Assembly: GCA_041675505.1 (NCBI GenBank)
Contig: JBAYTR010000004.1
Coordinates: 186,001 to 250,000 of the forward strand
Direction of reading: 5' to 3'
DNA: 64,000 bases
Source: JAGPCK01 sp041675505
GTDB taxonomy: Bacteria > Bacteroidota > Bacteroidia > UKL13-3
The stretch's first letter is position 1; the number at the start of each line of letters is the position of its first letter. Below the pieces are notes generated by a model. It worked only from the letters and a program-made list of their open reading frames with translations. It had not been told where the DNA came from and did no database searches. A program made the translations under genes and the position numbers. Shown here one piece after another: positions 43,659 to 52,805 of the stretch.

Positions 43659-45158
43659 ATGACCGAGAAGAAAACTAAATTCACACGTAAAACTACTAAT
43701 CAACTGTTATCACCTGAAGTACTTCAGGGAAAATTACCACCACAAGCCATCGAACTTGAAGAGGCTGTTTTAGGAGCCATAATGCTGGAAAAAAACGCAT
43801 TAGCTGTGGTTATTGACATTATTAAACCTACTTATTTTTACAAAGATGCGCATCAGCATGTGTACACTTCCATGCTTAACCTGTTCGAAAAATCAGAGCC
43901 CATTGATATCCTTACAGTAACCAATCAACTGCGCTCAGACGGTAATCTTGAAATTTGCGGAGGTGCCTATTACATTACTCAACTTACCAACCGTGTAGCC
44001 TCTGCTGCCAATATTGAGTTTCATGCGCGCATTATTGCTCAAAAGCATATTCAACGTGAACTCATTCGCATATCAGGAGAAATTCAACGCGATGCTTTTG
44101 AAGACACTACAGACGTTTTTGAATTGCTGGACCAGGCGGAAAATAAACTGTTCCAGATAAGTGAAGGAAACGTTAGCAGTAACTCCGAAAAGGTAGATAA
44201 GCTGCTAAAAGAGGCCATCAAAATGATTGAAGACCTCAAGGGGCATGAGGACGGACTTACCGGTATTCCATCCGGCTTTTCAGCACTTGACCGTTTAACC
44301 TCCGGCTGGCAACGTTCTGATTTGGTTATTCTGGCAGCTCGCCCCGGTATGGGTAAAACAGCTTTTGTATTGTCTATGGCTCGTAATGCTGCTGTTATGG
44401 GCAACCACGCTGTAGCTATCTTCTCATTGGAAATGTCTTCCATTCAGCTGGTCAATCGTTTGATTTCAGGCGAAACTAATCTGGAATCTGAAAAACTCAA
44501 AAAAGGTAACCTGCGGGAAGATGAGTGGATTCAACTTAACAAAATGGTGGGTAAACTTTCAGAAGCTCCCATCTTTATTGACGATACTCCTGCCCTGTCT
44601 ATTTTTGAATTAAGAGCCAAATGCCGTAAGCTGAAGACACAGCACAATATTGAACTGGTAATTATTGATTACCTGCAACTGATGCGGGGTGATGATAACC
44701 GATCTAACGGTAACCGTGAACAGGAAATAAGTTACATTTCCCGCTCACTCAAAGCACTGGCTAAAGAATTGAATATTCCGGTAATTGCCCTCTCGCAGTT
44801 AAGTCGTGCAGTTGAAACACGTGGTGGCGATAAACGACCCATGCTCTCCGATTTACGTGAATCAGGTTCAATTGAGCAGGATGCGGATATGGTGGCCTTT
44901 ATTTATCGCCCCGAATACTACCAGATAACAGAAGACTCGGAAGGTAACAGCACTTTAGGTACCGCTGAAATTATTGTAGCCAAACACCGTAATGGTGCCA
45001 CTGACAGTGTGCGATTGAAATTCGTTGGTAAATTTGCCAAATTCGAAAATCTGGAAGAATATAATTTTGACGCTGATATTATTGAGGAGAGCAATACCGT
45101 TACCTTTCAATCACGCATGAACACCATTCGTGATGAGGACGATGCACCTCCGTTTTAA
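43659..45158 (+). CDS. dnaB: Replicative DNA helicase DnaB
   Basis: DnaB is the hexameric 5'-3' fork helicase. The 499-residue protein has the N-terminal domain (PPQAIELEEAVLGAIMLEKNA), a linker helix, and the RecA-like domain. Walker A is AARPGMGKTAFVLS (about residue 231), Walker B is LVIIDYLQLMRG, and an Arg-finger region (SDLRESGSIEQDADM) follows. No intein is present. It ends 1 bp before the convergent TPR gene. Confidence 0.98.
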   Translation: MTEKKTKFTRKTTNQLLSPEVLQGKLPPQAIELEEAVLGAIMLEKNALAVVIDIIKPTYFYKDAHQHVYTSMLNLFEKSEPIDILTVTNQLRSDGNLEICGGAYYITQLTNRVASAANIEFHARIIAQKHIQRELIRISGEIQRDAFEDTTDVFELLDQAENKLFQISEGNVSSNSEKVDKLLKEAIKMIEDLKGHEDGLTGIPSGFSALDRLTSGWQRSDLVILAARPGMGKTAFVLSMARNAAVMGNHAVAIFSLEMSSIQLVNRLISGETNLESEKLKKGNLREDEWIQLNKMVGKLSEAPIFIDDTPALSIFELRAKCRKLKTQHNIELVIIDYLQLMRGDDNRSNGNREQEISYISRSLKALAKELNIPVIALSQLSRAVETRGGDKRPMLSDLRESGSIEQDADMVAFIYRPEYYQITEDSEGNSTLGTAEIIVAKHRNGATDSVRLKFVGKFAKFENLEEYNFDADIIEESNTVTFQSRMNTIRDEDDAPPF

Positions 45159-45159
45159 A

Positions 45160-45471
45160 CTACAACATATCCAATGCTGAACGTAACTCAGCCAGTGTTT
45201 TCGTATTCTTTTGCTGCGTGGCAATTTCAATTCCTTTAGTGTAGGTTTCTTCCGCTTTGGAAATATTTCCCAATAGTGCGTACAATCCACCCAATTGGTA
45301 ATACACCGCCAAGTAATCCCACTGCTTCAACAGCAAGTCTTCGTAGCGTTTTATAGCTTCCTCTGTATTTCCTTTTACCTGAAATTCCAACGCCACAGCA
45401 TACAGGAGAAAGGCGTCATCAGGGCTATTTTTCAATAACTCAATTAATTGTTGCAATCTGTCTGTACTCAT
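45160..45471 (-). CDS. Small TPR-repeat protein
   Basis: The start at 45471 (MSTDRLQQLIELL) is preferred to one 5 codons upstream. The 103 residues are about two and a half tetratricopeptide repeats: DAFLLYAVALEFQVKGNTEEAIKRYEDLL and LAVYYQLGGLYALLGNISKAEETYTKGI. There is no signal peptide. It is a likely cytosolic protein-interaction module with unknown partner. Confidence 0.8.
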   Translation of the reverse strand: MSTDRLQQLIELLKNSPDDAFLLYAVALEFQVKGNTEEAIKRYEDLLLKQWDYLAVYYQLGGLYALLGNISKAEETYTKGIEIATQQKNTKTLAELRSALDML

Positions 45472-45526
45472 ATGTATAATGTGCAATTTTTAAATACTTT
45501 TGTAGCCCAAGCATAAATACAATTTC

Positions 45527-46264
45527 ATGAAGATTTTAGTTTGTATAAGCAATGTTCCGGATACCACCACAAAAATAGCGTTTACGGACAACAACACGAA
45601 GTTTAACACCACAGGAGTTCAGTACATTATTAACCCATACGATGAGCTGGCCTTAACCAAAGCACTTGAAATAACAGAAAAACTTCAAGGCTCAGTTACG
45701 GTTATCAATGTAGGTTTAGCAGATACCGAACCCAATATCCGCAAGGCATTGGCCATTGGCGCACAAGACGCTATTCGTGTTAATGCGCACCCTGAAGATG
45801 CCACTTTTGTAGCCGCACAAATTGCTGCTGTGGCTAAAGCAGAAAATTTCGACCTTATTTTAACCGGTCGTGAATCCATTGATTACAACAGCGGCCAGGT
45901 TTACGGTCTGCTGGCTGAAATGCTGGGTTGGCCTTCAGTAAACGTAATCAATACACTTGATATTGAAAACGGAGTTGCCACCATGGAGCGTGATATTGAC
46001 GGAGGTCGTGAGGTAGTTACCTGTTTGCTTCCTTTTGTAGCCAGTGCTCAAAAAGAACTGGCCGAGCCCCGTATACCTAACATGCGTGGAATTATGGCCG
46101 CCCGCACCAAACCGTTAAAAGTAGTAGACCCGGTTGCATTAAACGCTTATACGCAAACTCCGTCTTTTGAACTTCCTCAACCAAAAGCAGGTTGCAAAAT
46201 GATTGATGCTGATAAAGCAGAGCAACTGATTGATTTATTGCACAACGAAGCCAAAATTATTTAA
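45527..46264 (+). CDS. etfB: Electron transfer flavoprotein, beta subunit
   Basis: The 245-residue EtfB binds AMP and pairs with EtfA to move electrons from acyl-CoA dehydrogenases to the quinone pool. Motifs include NPYDELALTKALEI, LILTGRESIDYNSGQVYGLLAE (AMP-binding region) and EPRIPNMRGIMAARTKPL. A -7-like TACTTTTG is at 45495-45502. etfA follows after 24 bp. Confidence 0.97.
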   Translation: MKILVCISNVPDTTTKIAFTDNNTKFNTTGVQYIINPYDELALTKALEITEKLQGSVTVINVGLADTEPNIRKALAIGAQDAIRVNAHPEDATFVAAQIAAVAKAENFDLILTGRESIDYNSGQVYGLLAEMLGWPSVNVINTLDIENGVATMERDIDGGREVVTCLLPFVASAQKELAEPRIPNMRGIMAARTKPLKVVDPVALNAYTQTPSFELPQPKAGCKMIDADKAEQLIDLLHNEAKII

Positions 46265-46288
46265 TCATCACTGAAAAACATTAAGTTT

Positions 46289-47266
46289 ATGTCAATATTG
46301 GTATTTGCAGAAAATATAGAAGGAACATACAAAAAATCATCTTTTGAAGCTGTAGCCTATGCCGCAAAAATTGCAGAAGGCTCACAACAAAAAGTAATAG
46401 CCGTTTCACTCGGATTGATGGACGGAAAACAACTGGAAGAGCTGGCCCGCTATGGTGCTGATAAAGTAATTGCCGTAGCTGACAACCGCCTCAATAACTT
46501 TGATGCCAAGGCTTATTCCACTGTTATTGCTCAGGTAGCTGCTGCTGAGGGCAGCAACACCATTATCATTTCCAACACTTACGGAGGGAAATCAATAGCT
46601 CCGCGAGTGGCTGTAAAACTGAATGCCGGTATTGTATCGGGCGTAATTTCTTACCCCGACCATTCAACCGGATTTAAAGTAAGAAAAACAGTTTTCTCCG
46701 GAAAAGCATTTGCTGATGTTACCATCGCCACAGCCAATAAAGTATTGGCCATCACTCCGAACTCTTTCTCTGTTGCAACAACTGAAAAAGCTGCTGAAAT
46801 TACTGAATTCTCAGCAACACTTTCTGATAGTGATTTCGGAACAAAATCTATTGAAGTTAAACGCGTATCAGGAAAAATTCCGTTGACAGAAGCAGAGGTA
46901 GTTGTATCAGGCGGAAGAGGTTTAAAAGGACCTGAAAACTGGAATATTATTGAAGAACTGGCTGAAGTATTAGGTGCTGCAACAGCTTGCTCCAAACCCG
47001 TTTCCGACATGCACTGGAGACCACACTCTGAACACGTGGGACAAACAGGTATTACCATTAAACCTGATTTGTATTTTGCCTGCGGAATATCCGGAGCTAT
47101 ACAACACCTTGCCGGAGTTAGTTCCAGCAAAGTAATTGTTGCCATTAACAAAGACCCTGAGGCCCCGTTTTTCAAAGCTGCTGATTATGGTATAGTAGGA
47201 GATGTATTTGATGTACTGCCAAAAATTACTGCTGCAGCCAGAAAACTTAAAGCCTCACAGAATTAA
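46289..47266 (+). CDS. etfA: Electron transfer flavoprotein, alpha subunit
   Basis: The 325-residue EtfA carries FAD. The C-terminal domain has VVSGGRGLKGPENWNIIEELA, GAATACSKPVSDMHW, the GQTGITIKPDLYFACGISGAIQHLAG loop, and VAINKDPEAPFFKAADYGIVGD. It is full length and forms an operon with etfB. Confidence 0.97.
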   Translation: MSILVFAENIEGTYKKSSFEAVAYAAKIAEGSQQKVIAVSLGLMDGKQLEELARYGADKVIAVADNRLNNFDAKAYSTVIAQVAAAEGSNTIIISNTYGGKSIAPRVAVKLNAGIVSGVISYPDHSTGFKVRKTVFSGKAFADVTIATANKVLAITPNSFSVATTEKAAEITEFSATLSDSDFGTKSIEVKRVSGKIPLTEAEVVVSGGRGLKGPENWNIIEELAEVLGAATACSKPVSDMHWRPHSEHVGQTGITIKPDLYFACGISGAIQHLAGVSSSKVIVAINKDPEAPFFKAADYGIVGDVFDVLPKITAAARKLKASQN

Positions 47267-47332
47267 TTATTCGTATACTCAGTGTCGTTTGTTTTTCCTA
47301 ACTTTGGCTACTGAGCACTACCTTATTTCCCG

Positions 47333-47953
47333 ATGCAAAAAATCAGGTTAGAAATTGTTGGCCTTACTTCCGGACAGTCGCACGGCTCTTACACCCTTAT
47401 TCTGGGTGAAGAAAACGGCAACCGCAAACTCCCCATTATCATCGGGAGTTTTGAAGCACAGGCTATTGCTATTGAGATAGAAAAAATAGTTCCTTTCCGA
47501 CCTATGACACATGATTTATTTGTGTCATTTTGCAAAACATTTCAGGTACAAATTCATGAGGTATTAATTCACACACTTACTGACGGTGTTTTTTACGCCA
47601 AACTTTTGTGTGATTATAATGGTGAATTAAAAGAAATTGATGCCCGCACTTCAGATGCTATTGCTTTAGCTGTTCGTTTCAAGTGCCCTATTTACACGTA
47701 TGAGAACATTATGCGTTCAGCGGGTATAATTATCAACGAAGAGCAAGAGTCAGAAGACAAAGAAGAGGAAGAAAGCAGTGAAGAGGAAGAAAATGTATTT
47801 ATGCCTGAAGACGAGCCTCAGCCCTTTAACCCCAATGCCAACTTAACCTCCATGACGATAGAACAACTCTACAGTCTGCTGGATGAAGCCATTCGCATTG
47901 AGGATTACCATAAAGCCGCGCTGATAAGAGACGAAATTAATAAACGCAAATAA
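47333..47953 (+). CDS. Bifunctional nuclease family protein (DUF151) with UVR motif
   Basis: Residues 1-140 are a BFN/DUF151 domain (LPIIIGSFEAQAIAIEIEKI, RPMTHDLF, EIDARTSDAIALAVRFKCPIY). After a very acidic linker the C-terminus is a UVR (UvrB/UvrC) motif (LYSLLDEAIRIEDYHKAALIRDEINKRK). This fusion is common in Bacteroidota. Nuclease activity is reported for some family members and is not shown by this sequence. The nupC gene follows after 11 bp. Confidence 0.9.
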   Translation: MQKIRLEIVGLTSGQSHGSYTLILGEENGNRKLPIIIGSFEAQAIAIEIEKIVPFRPMTHDLFVSFCKTFQVQIHEVLIHTLTDGVFYAKLLCDYNGELKEIDARTSDAIALAVRFKCPIYTYENIMRSAGIIINEEQESEDKEEEESSEEEENVFMPEDEPQPFNPNANLTSMTIEQLYSLLDEAIRIEDYHKAALIRDEINKRK

Positions 47954-47964
47954 AAATCTGACAT

Positions 47965-49242
47965 ATGGAAAGGTTTACCGGGGTTATTGGTATAGTGCTT
48001 ATCCTTGGATTAGCCTTTCTATTATCCAACAACAGAAAAGCCATTAACTACCGCACCGTAATCAGCGGTTTATTAACTCAAATAGTACTTGCCCTTTTTA
48101 TTCTCAAAACAGAATTAGGTGCCTCCGTATTTGCCTGGGTGGGCCACAACATTGAACGCTTACTCCATTTGGCTGACCAGGGAGGCGAGTTTGTATTTGG
48201 CGGATTAATGAAACCTGAATTACTAAAACCTATTTTCGGTGACCAGTACAGTTTTCTGTTTATGTTCAAAATAATGCCGGCCATCATTTTTGTAGCGGTG
48301 TTGGTTAACATTGCTTATCACATCGGGCTTATGCAGATTATTGTTTCCTTTTTTGCCCGGATAGTTCATGCGTTAATGCGCGTAAGCGGCAGTGAATCTT
48401 TATCTAATGTGGCCAGTGCATTTGTGGGTCAGGTAGAAGCGCAGATTATGATTAAACCTTACCTATCCAGCATGACCATGAGCGAACTACTGGCTAGTAT
48501 GAGTGGTAGTATGGCTTGTATTGCAGGTGGTGTAATGGCTGTTTATATTTCTATGGGTATACCAGCGCCTTACCTGCTTGCGGCCAGCATTATGGCTGCT
48601 CCCGGGGCATTGGTTATAGCTAAAATAGTGTGGCCCGAAACGGAGGAATCTGCAACTAAAGGTTCTGTAAAATTAGAAGTCAAAAAATCGCATGCCAATT
48701 TGCTTGATGCTATTTCACATGGTGCAGGTGACGGATTAAAGGTATCGCTTAATGTAATTGCTATGCTCATCGGGTTTATTGCCCTTATTGCATTAGCCAA
48801 CCTGTTATTGGGTAAAATGGGCAGTGGATTGTACGCCATTGGCCTTACCGATGTATTTGGATTTGACTTACGTAACATCAGCCTGAATACAATCTTTGGC
48901 GGTGTGTTTTCAATTTTTGCCTGGGCCATGGGTATTCCCTCTCAGGATATTTTAACAGCAGGTGGTTTGATGGGAACCAAAATGGTAATCAATGAATTTG
49001 TTGCTTACTCGCAACTTTCACCCATGATAGCCGGCCAAACTCTGCACCCAAAAACTATTGTGATTATCAGTTTCGCACTTTGCGGTTTTGCCAATTTCAG
49101 TTCCATTGCCATACAGGTAGGGGGTATTGGTGAATTAGCTCCGGAACGAAGAAGCGATTTGGCTCGTTTAGGCTTCAGAGCGCTCATCTGCGGCACGCTG
49201 GCCTCTTATCTCTCAGCAACTATTGCCGGCATTATGATGTAA
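47965..49242 (+). CDS. nupC: Concentrative nucleoside transporter (NupC/CNT family)
   Basis: The 425-residue membrane protein imports nucleosides with protons or sodium. It has GEFVFGGLMKPE, the GQVEAQIMIKPYLSSMT motif of the CNT core, the GSMACIAGGVMAVYISMGIPAPYLLAASIMAAPGAL region (in shorter pieces), and the C-terminal CGFANFSSIAIQVGGIGELAPERR. About ten hydrophobic segments are visible. Its end overlaps the convergent nuclease gene by 11 bp. Confidence 0.93.
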   Translation: MERFTGVIGIVLILGLAFLLSNNRKAINYRTVISGLLTQIVLALFILKTELGASVFAWVGHNIERLLHLADQGGEFVFGGLMKPELLKPIFGDQYSFLFMFKIMPAIIFVAVLVNIAYHIGLMQIIVSFFARIVHALMRVSGSESLSNVASAFVGQVEAQIMIKPYLSSMTMSELLASMSGSMACIAGGVMAVYISMGIPAPYLLAASIMAAPGALVIAKIVWPETEESATKGSVKLEVKKSHANLLDAISHGAGDGLKVSLNVIAMLIGFIALIALANLLLGKMGSGLYAIGLTDVFGFDLRNISLNTIFGGVFSIFAWAMGIPSQDILTAGGLMGTKMVINEFVAYSQLSPMIAGQTLHPKTIVIISFALCGFANFSSIAIQVGGIGELAPERRSDLARLGFRALICGTLASYLSATIAGIMM

Positions 49243-49690
49243 GTAACAGTTGCGCATCAGGCAAACTGTTCACAAAAGCATAACTCCTTTTTTCATAATC
49301 CATCTCACAGATGTAGTGCATCAAACCGTTGGTCACCATCAGCCATTTAACTTTCAGCGGCATATTGTAACGGGCAATCTGATCAAATACCGCCTGATTC
49401 ACTTCCACATCAGCCGACTTGCATTCCACTATTAAAGCCGGAGCACCTTTTTTATTGTAAACAACAATATCTGTACGTTTGGTGAGCTTATTCACTTTCA
49501 GTGCCCGCTCAACAGCAATAAGGCCTAACGGGTATTGTATACTGCTCAGGTAGTGGATAACATGCTGCCTCACCCACTCCTCAGGTGTAAGTACAACATA
49601 TTTTTTTCTGATTATATCATAAATTAATTTTCTTTGCCCTTCCTGTTGAAAGGAAAAGTGTGCTTCCGGAAATTGTAACTGAGGCATCAT
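49232..49690 (-). CDS. HsdR N-terminal-like PD-(D/E)xK nuclease domain protein
   Basis: The start at 49690 (MMPQLQFPEAHFSFQQEGQ) is preferred; the frame upstream is hydrophobic and overlaps the divergent holA start. The 152-residue protein resembles the N-terminal domain of type I restriction subunit R. The active-site pattern is TDIVVYNKKGAPALIVECKS, supplying D, E and K, after a VRQHVIHYL helix. No methylase, specificity subunit or helicase is nearby, so it is a stand-alone protein, not a restriction system. It is divergent from holA with 23 bp between. Confidence 0.85.
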   Translation of the reverse strand: MMPQLQFPEAHFSFQQEGQRKLIYDIIRKKYVVLTPEEWVRQHVIHYLSSIQYPLGLIAVERALKVNKLTKRTDIVVYNKKGAPALIVECKSADVEVNQAVFDQIARYNMPLKVKWLMVTNGLMHYICEMDYEKRSYAFVNSLPDAQLLLTS

Positions 49691-49713
49691 TATACACAGG
49701 CAAATTAATACGA

Positions 49714-50733
49714 ATGGCAGCGGATACCCTAAAAGATTTTGAAGAAATAAGCAAAGCAGTTGCGCAGGGCAAATACTCACCCGTTTACTTTCTGCACGGA
49801 GATGAGCCTTATTTCATTGACCAACTCACGCATATTTTCGAAAATGAGGTGCTCTCAGAAGCCGAGCGCGGGTTTAACCAAACGGTATGTTACGGCAAAG
49901 ACACTGATGCCGGTCAGATTGCAAATGCCGCAAGGCGTTTTCCCATGATGGCCCCTTATCAGGTTATTATTGTTAAAGAAGCTCAGGAAATAAAAAATTA
50001 CGATGCGCTGGTTCCTTACTTTCAACAACCCTTGTCCTCTACCATTCTGGTTATTTGCTACAAAAACAAAAAATTTGATAAAAGAACTAAAGCGTATACC
50101 GCATTAAAAAAATGCACCGTATTTGAATCCACCAAGCTCTATTCCAATCAGGTACCCATCTGGATTGTGGGATACCTCAAAAAGAAGAATCTCAAAATAA
50201 ATGAGAAAGCGTGTGTGATGCTCAGTGAATACATTGGTAACGACTTAGCCCGTATAACCAGCGAGCTCGACAAAATTCTCATCAACAAAACAGATACACA
50301 AAAGGAAATTTCTTTACAGGAAATTGAGCAAAATGTGGGCATTAGTAAAGAATTCAATATTTTCGAGTTACAAAGTGCTATTGGTCAACGAAACAGCTTT
50401 AAGGCTTATCAGATTGCCGAGTACATTACACGTTCTAAAGATTTCTCGTTAATTCCTTTTCTATCGAACCTGTACAGTTTTTTCTCCAAACTGTATGTAG
50501 CCCACCATTTAGCTGATAAATCAAAAAACAACTTAATGAAAGCGCTAGGCGTCAACTACTTCTTTGTTGATGACTACCTGAATGCACTAAAAAACTTCAG
50601 CCCGGCTAAACTAAATCAGGTATTTCATGTTTTAAAGACATACGACCTTAAAAGTAAAGGAATTAACAATAATAGTGCTGATGACAAGCAACTACTTCAG
50701 GAGATTATTTATCTGATAGTTCAGGAAAAATAA
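49714..50733 (+). CDS. holA: DNA polymerase III delta subunit
   Basis: HolA is the clamp-loader subunit that opens the sliding clamp. The 339-residue protein has YFLHGDEPYFIDQLTHIF, FPMMAPYQVIIVKEAQEI, and the C-terminal helices (KEFNIFELQSAIGQRNSFKAYQIAEYI). The ATG at 49714 starts the conserved region; a longer frame from 49660 would run into the divergent gene. Confidence 0.93.
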   Translation: MAADTLKDFEEISKAVAQGKYSPVYFLHGDEPYFIDQLTHIFENEVLSEAERGFNQTVCYGKDTDAGQIANAARRFPMMAPYQVIIVKEAQEIKNYDALVPYFQQPLSSTILVICYKNKKFDKRTKAYTALKKCTVFESTKLYSNQVPIWIVGYLKKKNLKINEKACVMLSEYIGNDLARITSELDKILINKTDTQKEISLQEIEQNVGISKEFNIFELQSAIGQRNSFKAYQIAEYITRSKDFSLIPFLSNLYSFFSKLYVAHHLADKSKNNLMKALGVNYFFVDDYLNALKNFSPAKLNQVFHVLKTYDLKSKGINNNSADDKQLLQEIIYLIVQEK

Positions 50734-50812
50734 TTATTCCTTAATACAGGTTTTATTTGTAAAATTGCATTTACCTGAATTTAATATATATAATAAATTA
50801 ACAATAACGCTG

Positions 50813-52738
50813 ATGAAAAAATTATTACTACTAGGATTAGTAAGTGTGCCTTTTATTGTAGGTGCACAAAATGTAAAGATTGTAAAAAGCCCGCCAACAG
50901 GCCCTGCAACTCAGGCTCCATTGGTAAAATCGGCACAGACTGTTACTGACAGCAAAGCCCCGGCTAGCAAACAAAAAAACGTATTACCTGCAAGCGGTAA
51001 TATGGTTAACTCACCCAATGTGGCCAATTACCCCTTTGTATGGATTGGTTCAACCACGTATGACTTGGGAACAAATGCATCAATAGGCAGAAGAATCATC
51101 CTGAACACAGGAGGTAAAGTATCTGCTACATGGACCTTATCCCGCTTAGGAAGTGCCTGGGACGATCGTGGTACCGGTTACAACCATTTTAACGGAACCA
51201 ACTGGACTACTTCTCCTGCTGCTGTTACCACCAGAATTGAAGGTGGTGCAGGAACATCTAAACGTTCAGGCTGGCCTTCTATCGGAGTTATTGGCAATGA
51301 AGAATACGTTTTTGCACACAGCGCTGCAACAGGTGGTCTTTTCTTCTCTAAAAACGGTTCAATAGGTGGTAATACATGGACTACAACCGGACCGGTTATT
51401 ACAGACAATGCCACAAGCCGTCCTATCTGGGGCCGTGTAGCCAATAACGGAAACACTATTCACATCATCGCCAACTATTCAGACTCCAGTTCTGATAACC
51501 CGTTCACTGTGGTTAAAAACGGAGTACGTGACCCTATGGTGTACAGCCGCTCATTAGACGGTGGTCTTACCTGGCCAATCAAAAACCAGGTGTTACCCGG
51601 TTACGACAACAGCATTATGTTTGAAGGCGGAGGAGATAGTTACGCCATTGACGTAAAAGACTCTATTGTAGCCATTGTTACCGGTGGTTTGGGCGAGCAT
51701 GTTATGCTTTGGAAATCTACCGACAACGGAAGCAATTTCACCCGCATGTTCATTGATTCACTTGATTTTGCTCCTTATGCTAACAACAAAGTAATCGGAG
51801 AAAACCGCAGAACAAATGACGGTTCAATGGAAGTGGTGATTGATAACAATGGTAAAGTGCATGCTTTCTGGGGACTTTCTGCTGTTACACAAAGAAATGC
51901 CTCTACAGATTCTGCCTTCTTCACTCCTGCTTCTATTTTTCTGATGCACTGGAATGAAGCTACCATGATGTCTGATACTATCGGATTTATATTGGATATG
52001 AATGCCAACAACACTTTGGATATTGAACCTGCTACCTGGCAAGCCAGAGTGAGCGGAACTTTTACCAGTGCTGCCCGCTACGGAAATACCTCTTTGGTTA
52101 CCATGCCAAGTGCCGGTGTTGATGCTAACAATAACCTGTATGTTATTTACTCAGCTCCTGTAGAAGAGCAATTAAGTCTGGATAACGAAAACTTCCGCGA
52201 TATCTACATCGTTTATTCAACTGACGGTGGTGCTACTTGGGCTGCTCCGCAAAACGTTACCAATAACATCAACAAAGAAGACGTATTCGGTTGTGTAGCT
52301 AAACGTGTTGACACCCATGTTCACATGATGTGGCAGATTGATGACAGCCCCGGAACTGAATTACAGAATGAAGATCCTGCTGCTGATAATACCATCTACT
52401 ACGCAGCCATTCCTGTTTCTCAAATCTTAGCCAACACTATTGGTTCAGGTTCAGGCGTAGGTGTAAAAGAAATACAAAACAATCTTTTCTCTGTATCACA
52501 AAACTTCCCTAATCCTTTTACCGGAGAAACATCTATTGCTATTAATCTGGCAAAAGATGCTAACGTAAAAGTATCTGTTGCTAACTTATTAGGACAGGTT
52601 GTTTACAGCGAAGAAGCTCAAATGGAAAAAGGCATTTTCGACTTTACCATTAACGCCAACGGATTGTCTTCAGGTGTATATTTCTACACTGTTGAAGCCG
52701 GTTCATTCAAAGAAACCCGTAAAATGATTGTACAGTAA
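50813..52738 (+). CDS. Secreted BNR/sialidase-fold-like protein with T9SS domain
   Basis: The start at 50813 opens a signal peptide (MKKLLLLGLVSVPFIVGAQ); the frame to 50765 adds 16 unlikely residues. The ~640-residue protein has Asp-box-like repeats (YSRSLDGGLTWP, STDNGSNFTRM, YSTDGGATWAAP), suggesting a six-bladed propeller. The end is a T9SS type A domain (FSVSQNFPNPFTGETSIAI, SSGVYFYTVEA). Sialidase catalytic residues were not identified, so enzymatic activity is not claimed. Confidence 0.85.
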   Translation: MKKLLLLGLVSVPFIVGAQNVKIVKSPPTGPATQAPLVKSAQTVTDSKAPASKQKNVLPASGNMVNSPNVANYPFVWIGSTTYDLGTNASIGRRIILNTGGKVSATWTLSRLGSAWDDRGTGYNHFNGTNWTTSPAAVTTRIEGGAGTSKRSGWPSIGVIGNEEYVFAHSAATGGLFFSKNGSIGGNTWTTTGPVITDNATSRPIWGRVANNGNTIHIIANYSDSSSDNPFTVVKNGVRDPMVYSRSLDGGLTWPIKNQVLPGYDNSIMFEGGGDSYAIDVKDSIVAIVTGGLGEHVMLWKSTDNGSNFTRMFIDSLDFAPYANNKVIGENRRTNDGSMEVVIDNNGKVHAFWGLSAVTQRNASTDSAFFTPASIFLMHWNEATMMSDTIGFILDMNANNTLDIEPATWQARVSGTFTSAARYGNTSLVTMPSAGVDANNNLYVIYSAPVEEQLSLDNENFRDIYIVYSTDGGATWAAPQNVTNNINKEDVFGCVAKRVDTHVHMMWQIDDSPGTELQNEDPAADNTIYYAAIPVSQILANTIGSGSGVGVKEIQNNLFSVSQNFPNPFTGETSIAINLAKDANVKVSVANLLGQVVYSEEAQMEKGIFDFTINANGLSSGVYFYTVEAGSFKETRKMIVQ

Positions 52739-52754
52739 TCTGTATAATTGATAC

Positions 52755-52795
52755 ATAAAAAAACGCCCGTTGAATTTCAACGGGCGTTTTTTTAT
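52755..52795. terminator. Bidirectional terminator between convergent genes
   Basis: A near-perfect palindrome has an ACGCCCGTTG/CAACGGGCGT stem flanked by A7 and T7. It serves the T9SS gene on + and the GlcD-type gene on -. Confidence 0.92.
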
Positions 52796-52805
52796 GCTTA
52801 TGTTT

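Noticed and set aside
43659..45158. Intein in DnaB
   Set aside because: The length is normal and the conserved motifs are continuous.
46651..47175. 174-codon frame antisense to etfA
   Set aside because: The + strand encodes the FAD-binding domain of EtfA; the antisense frame has no start signals.
49232..49690. Complete type I restriction-modification system
   Set aside because: Only an HsdR N-terminal-like nuclease domain is present, with no helicase, methylase or specificity gene nearby.
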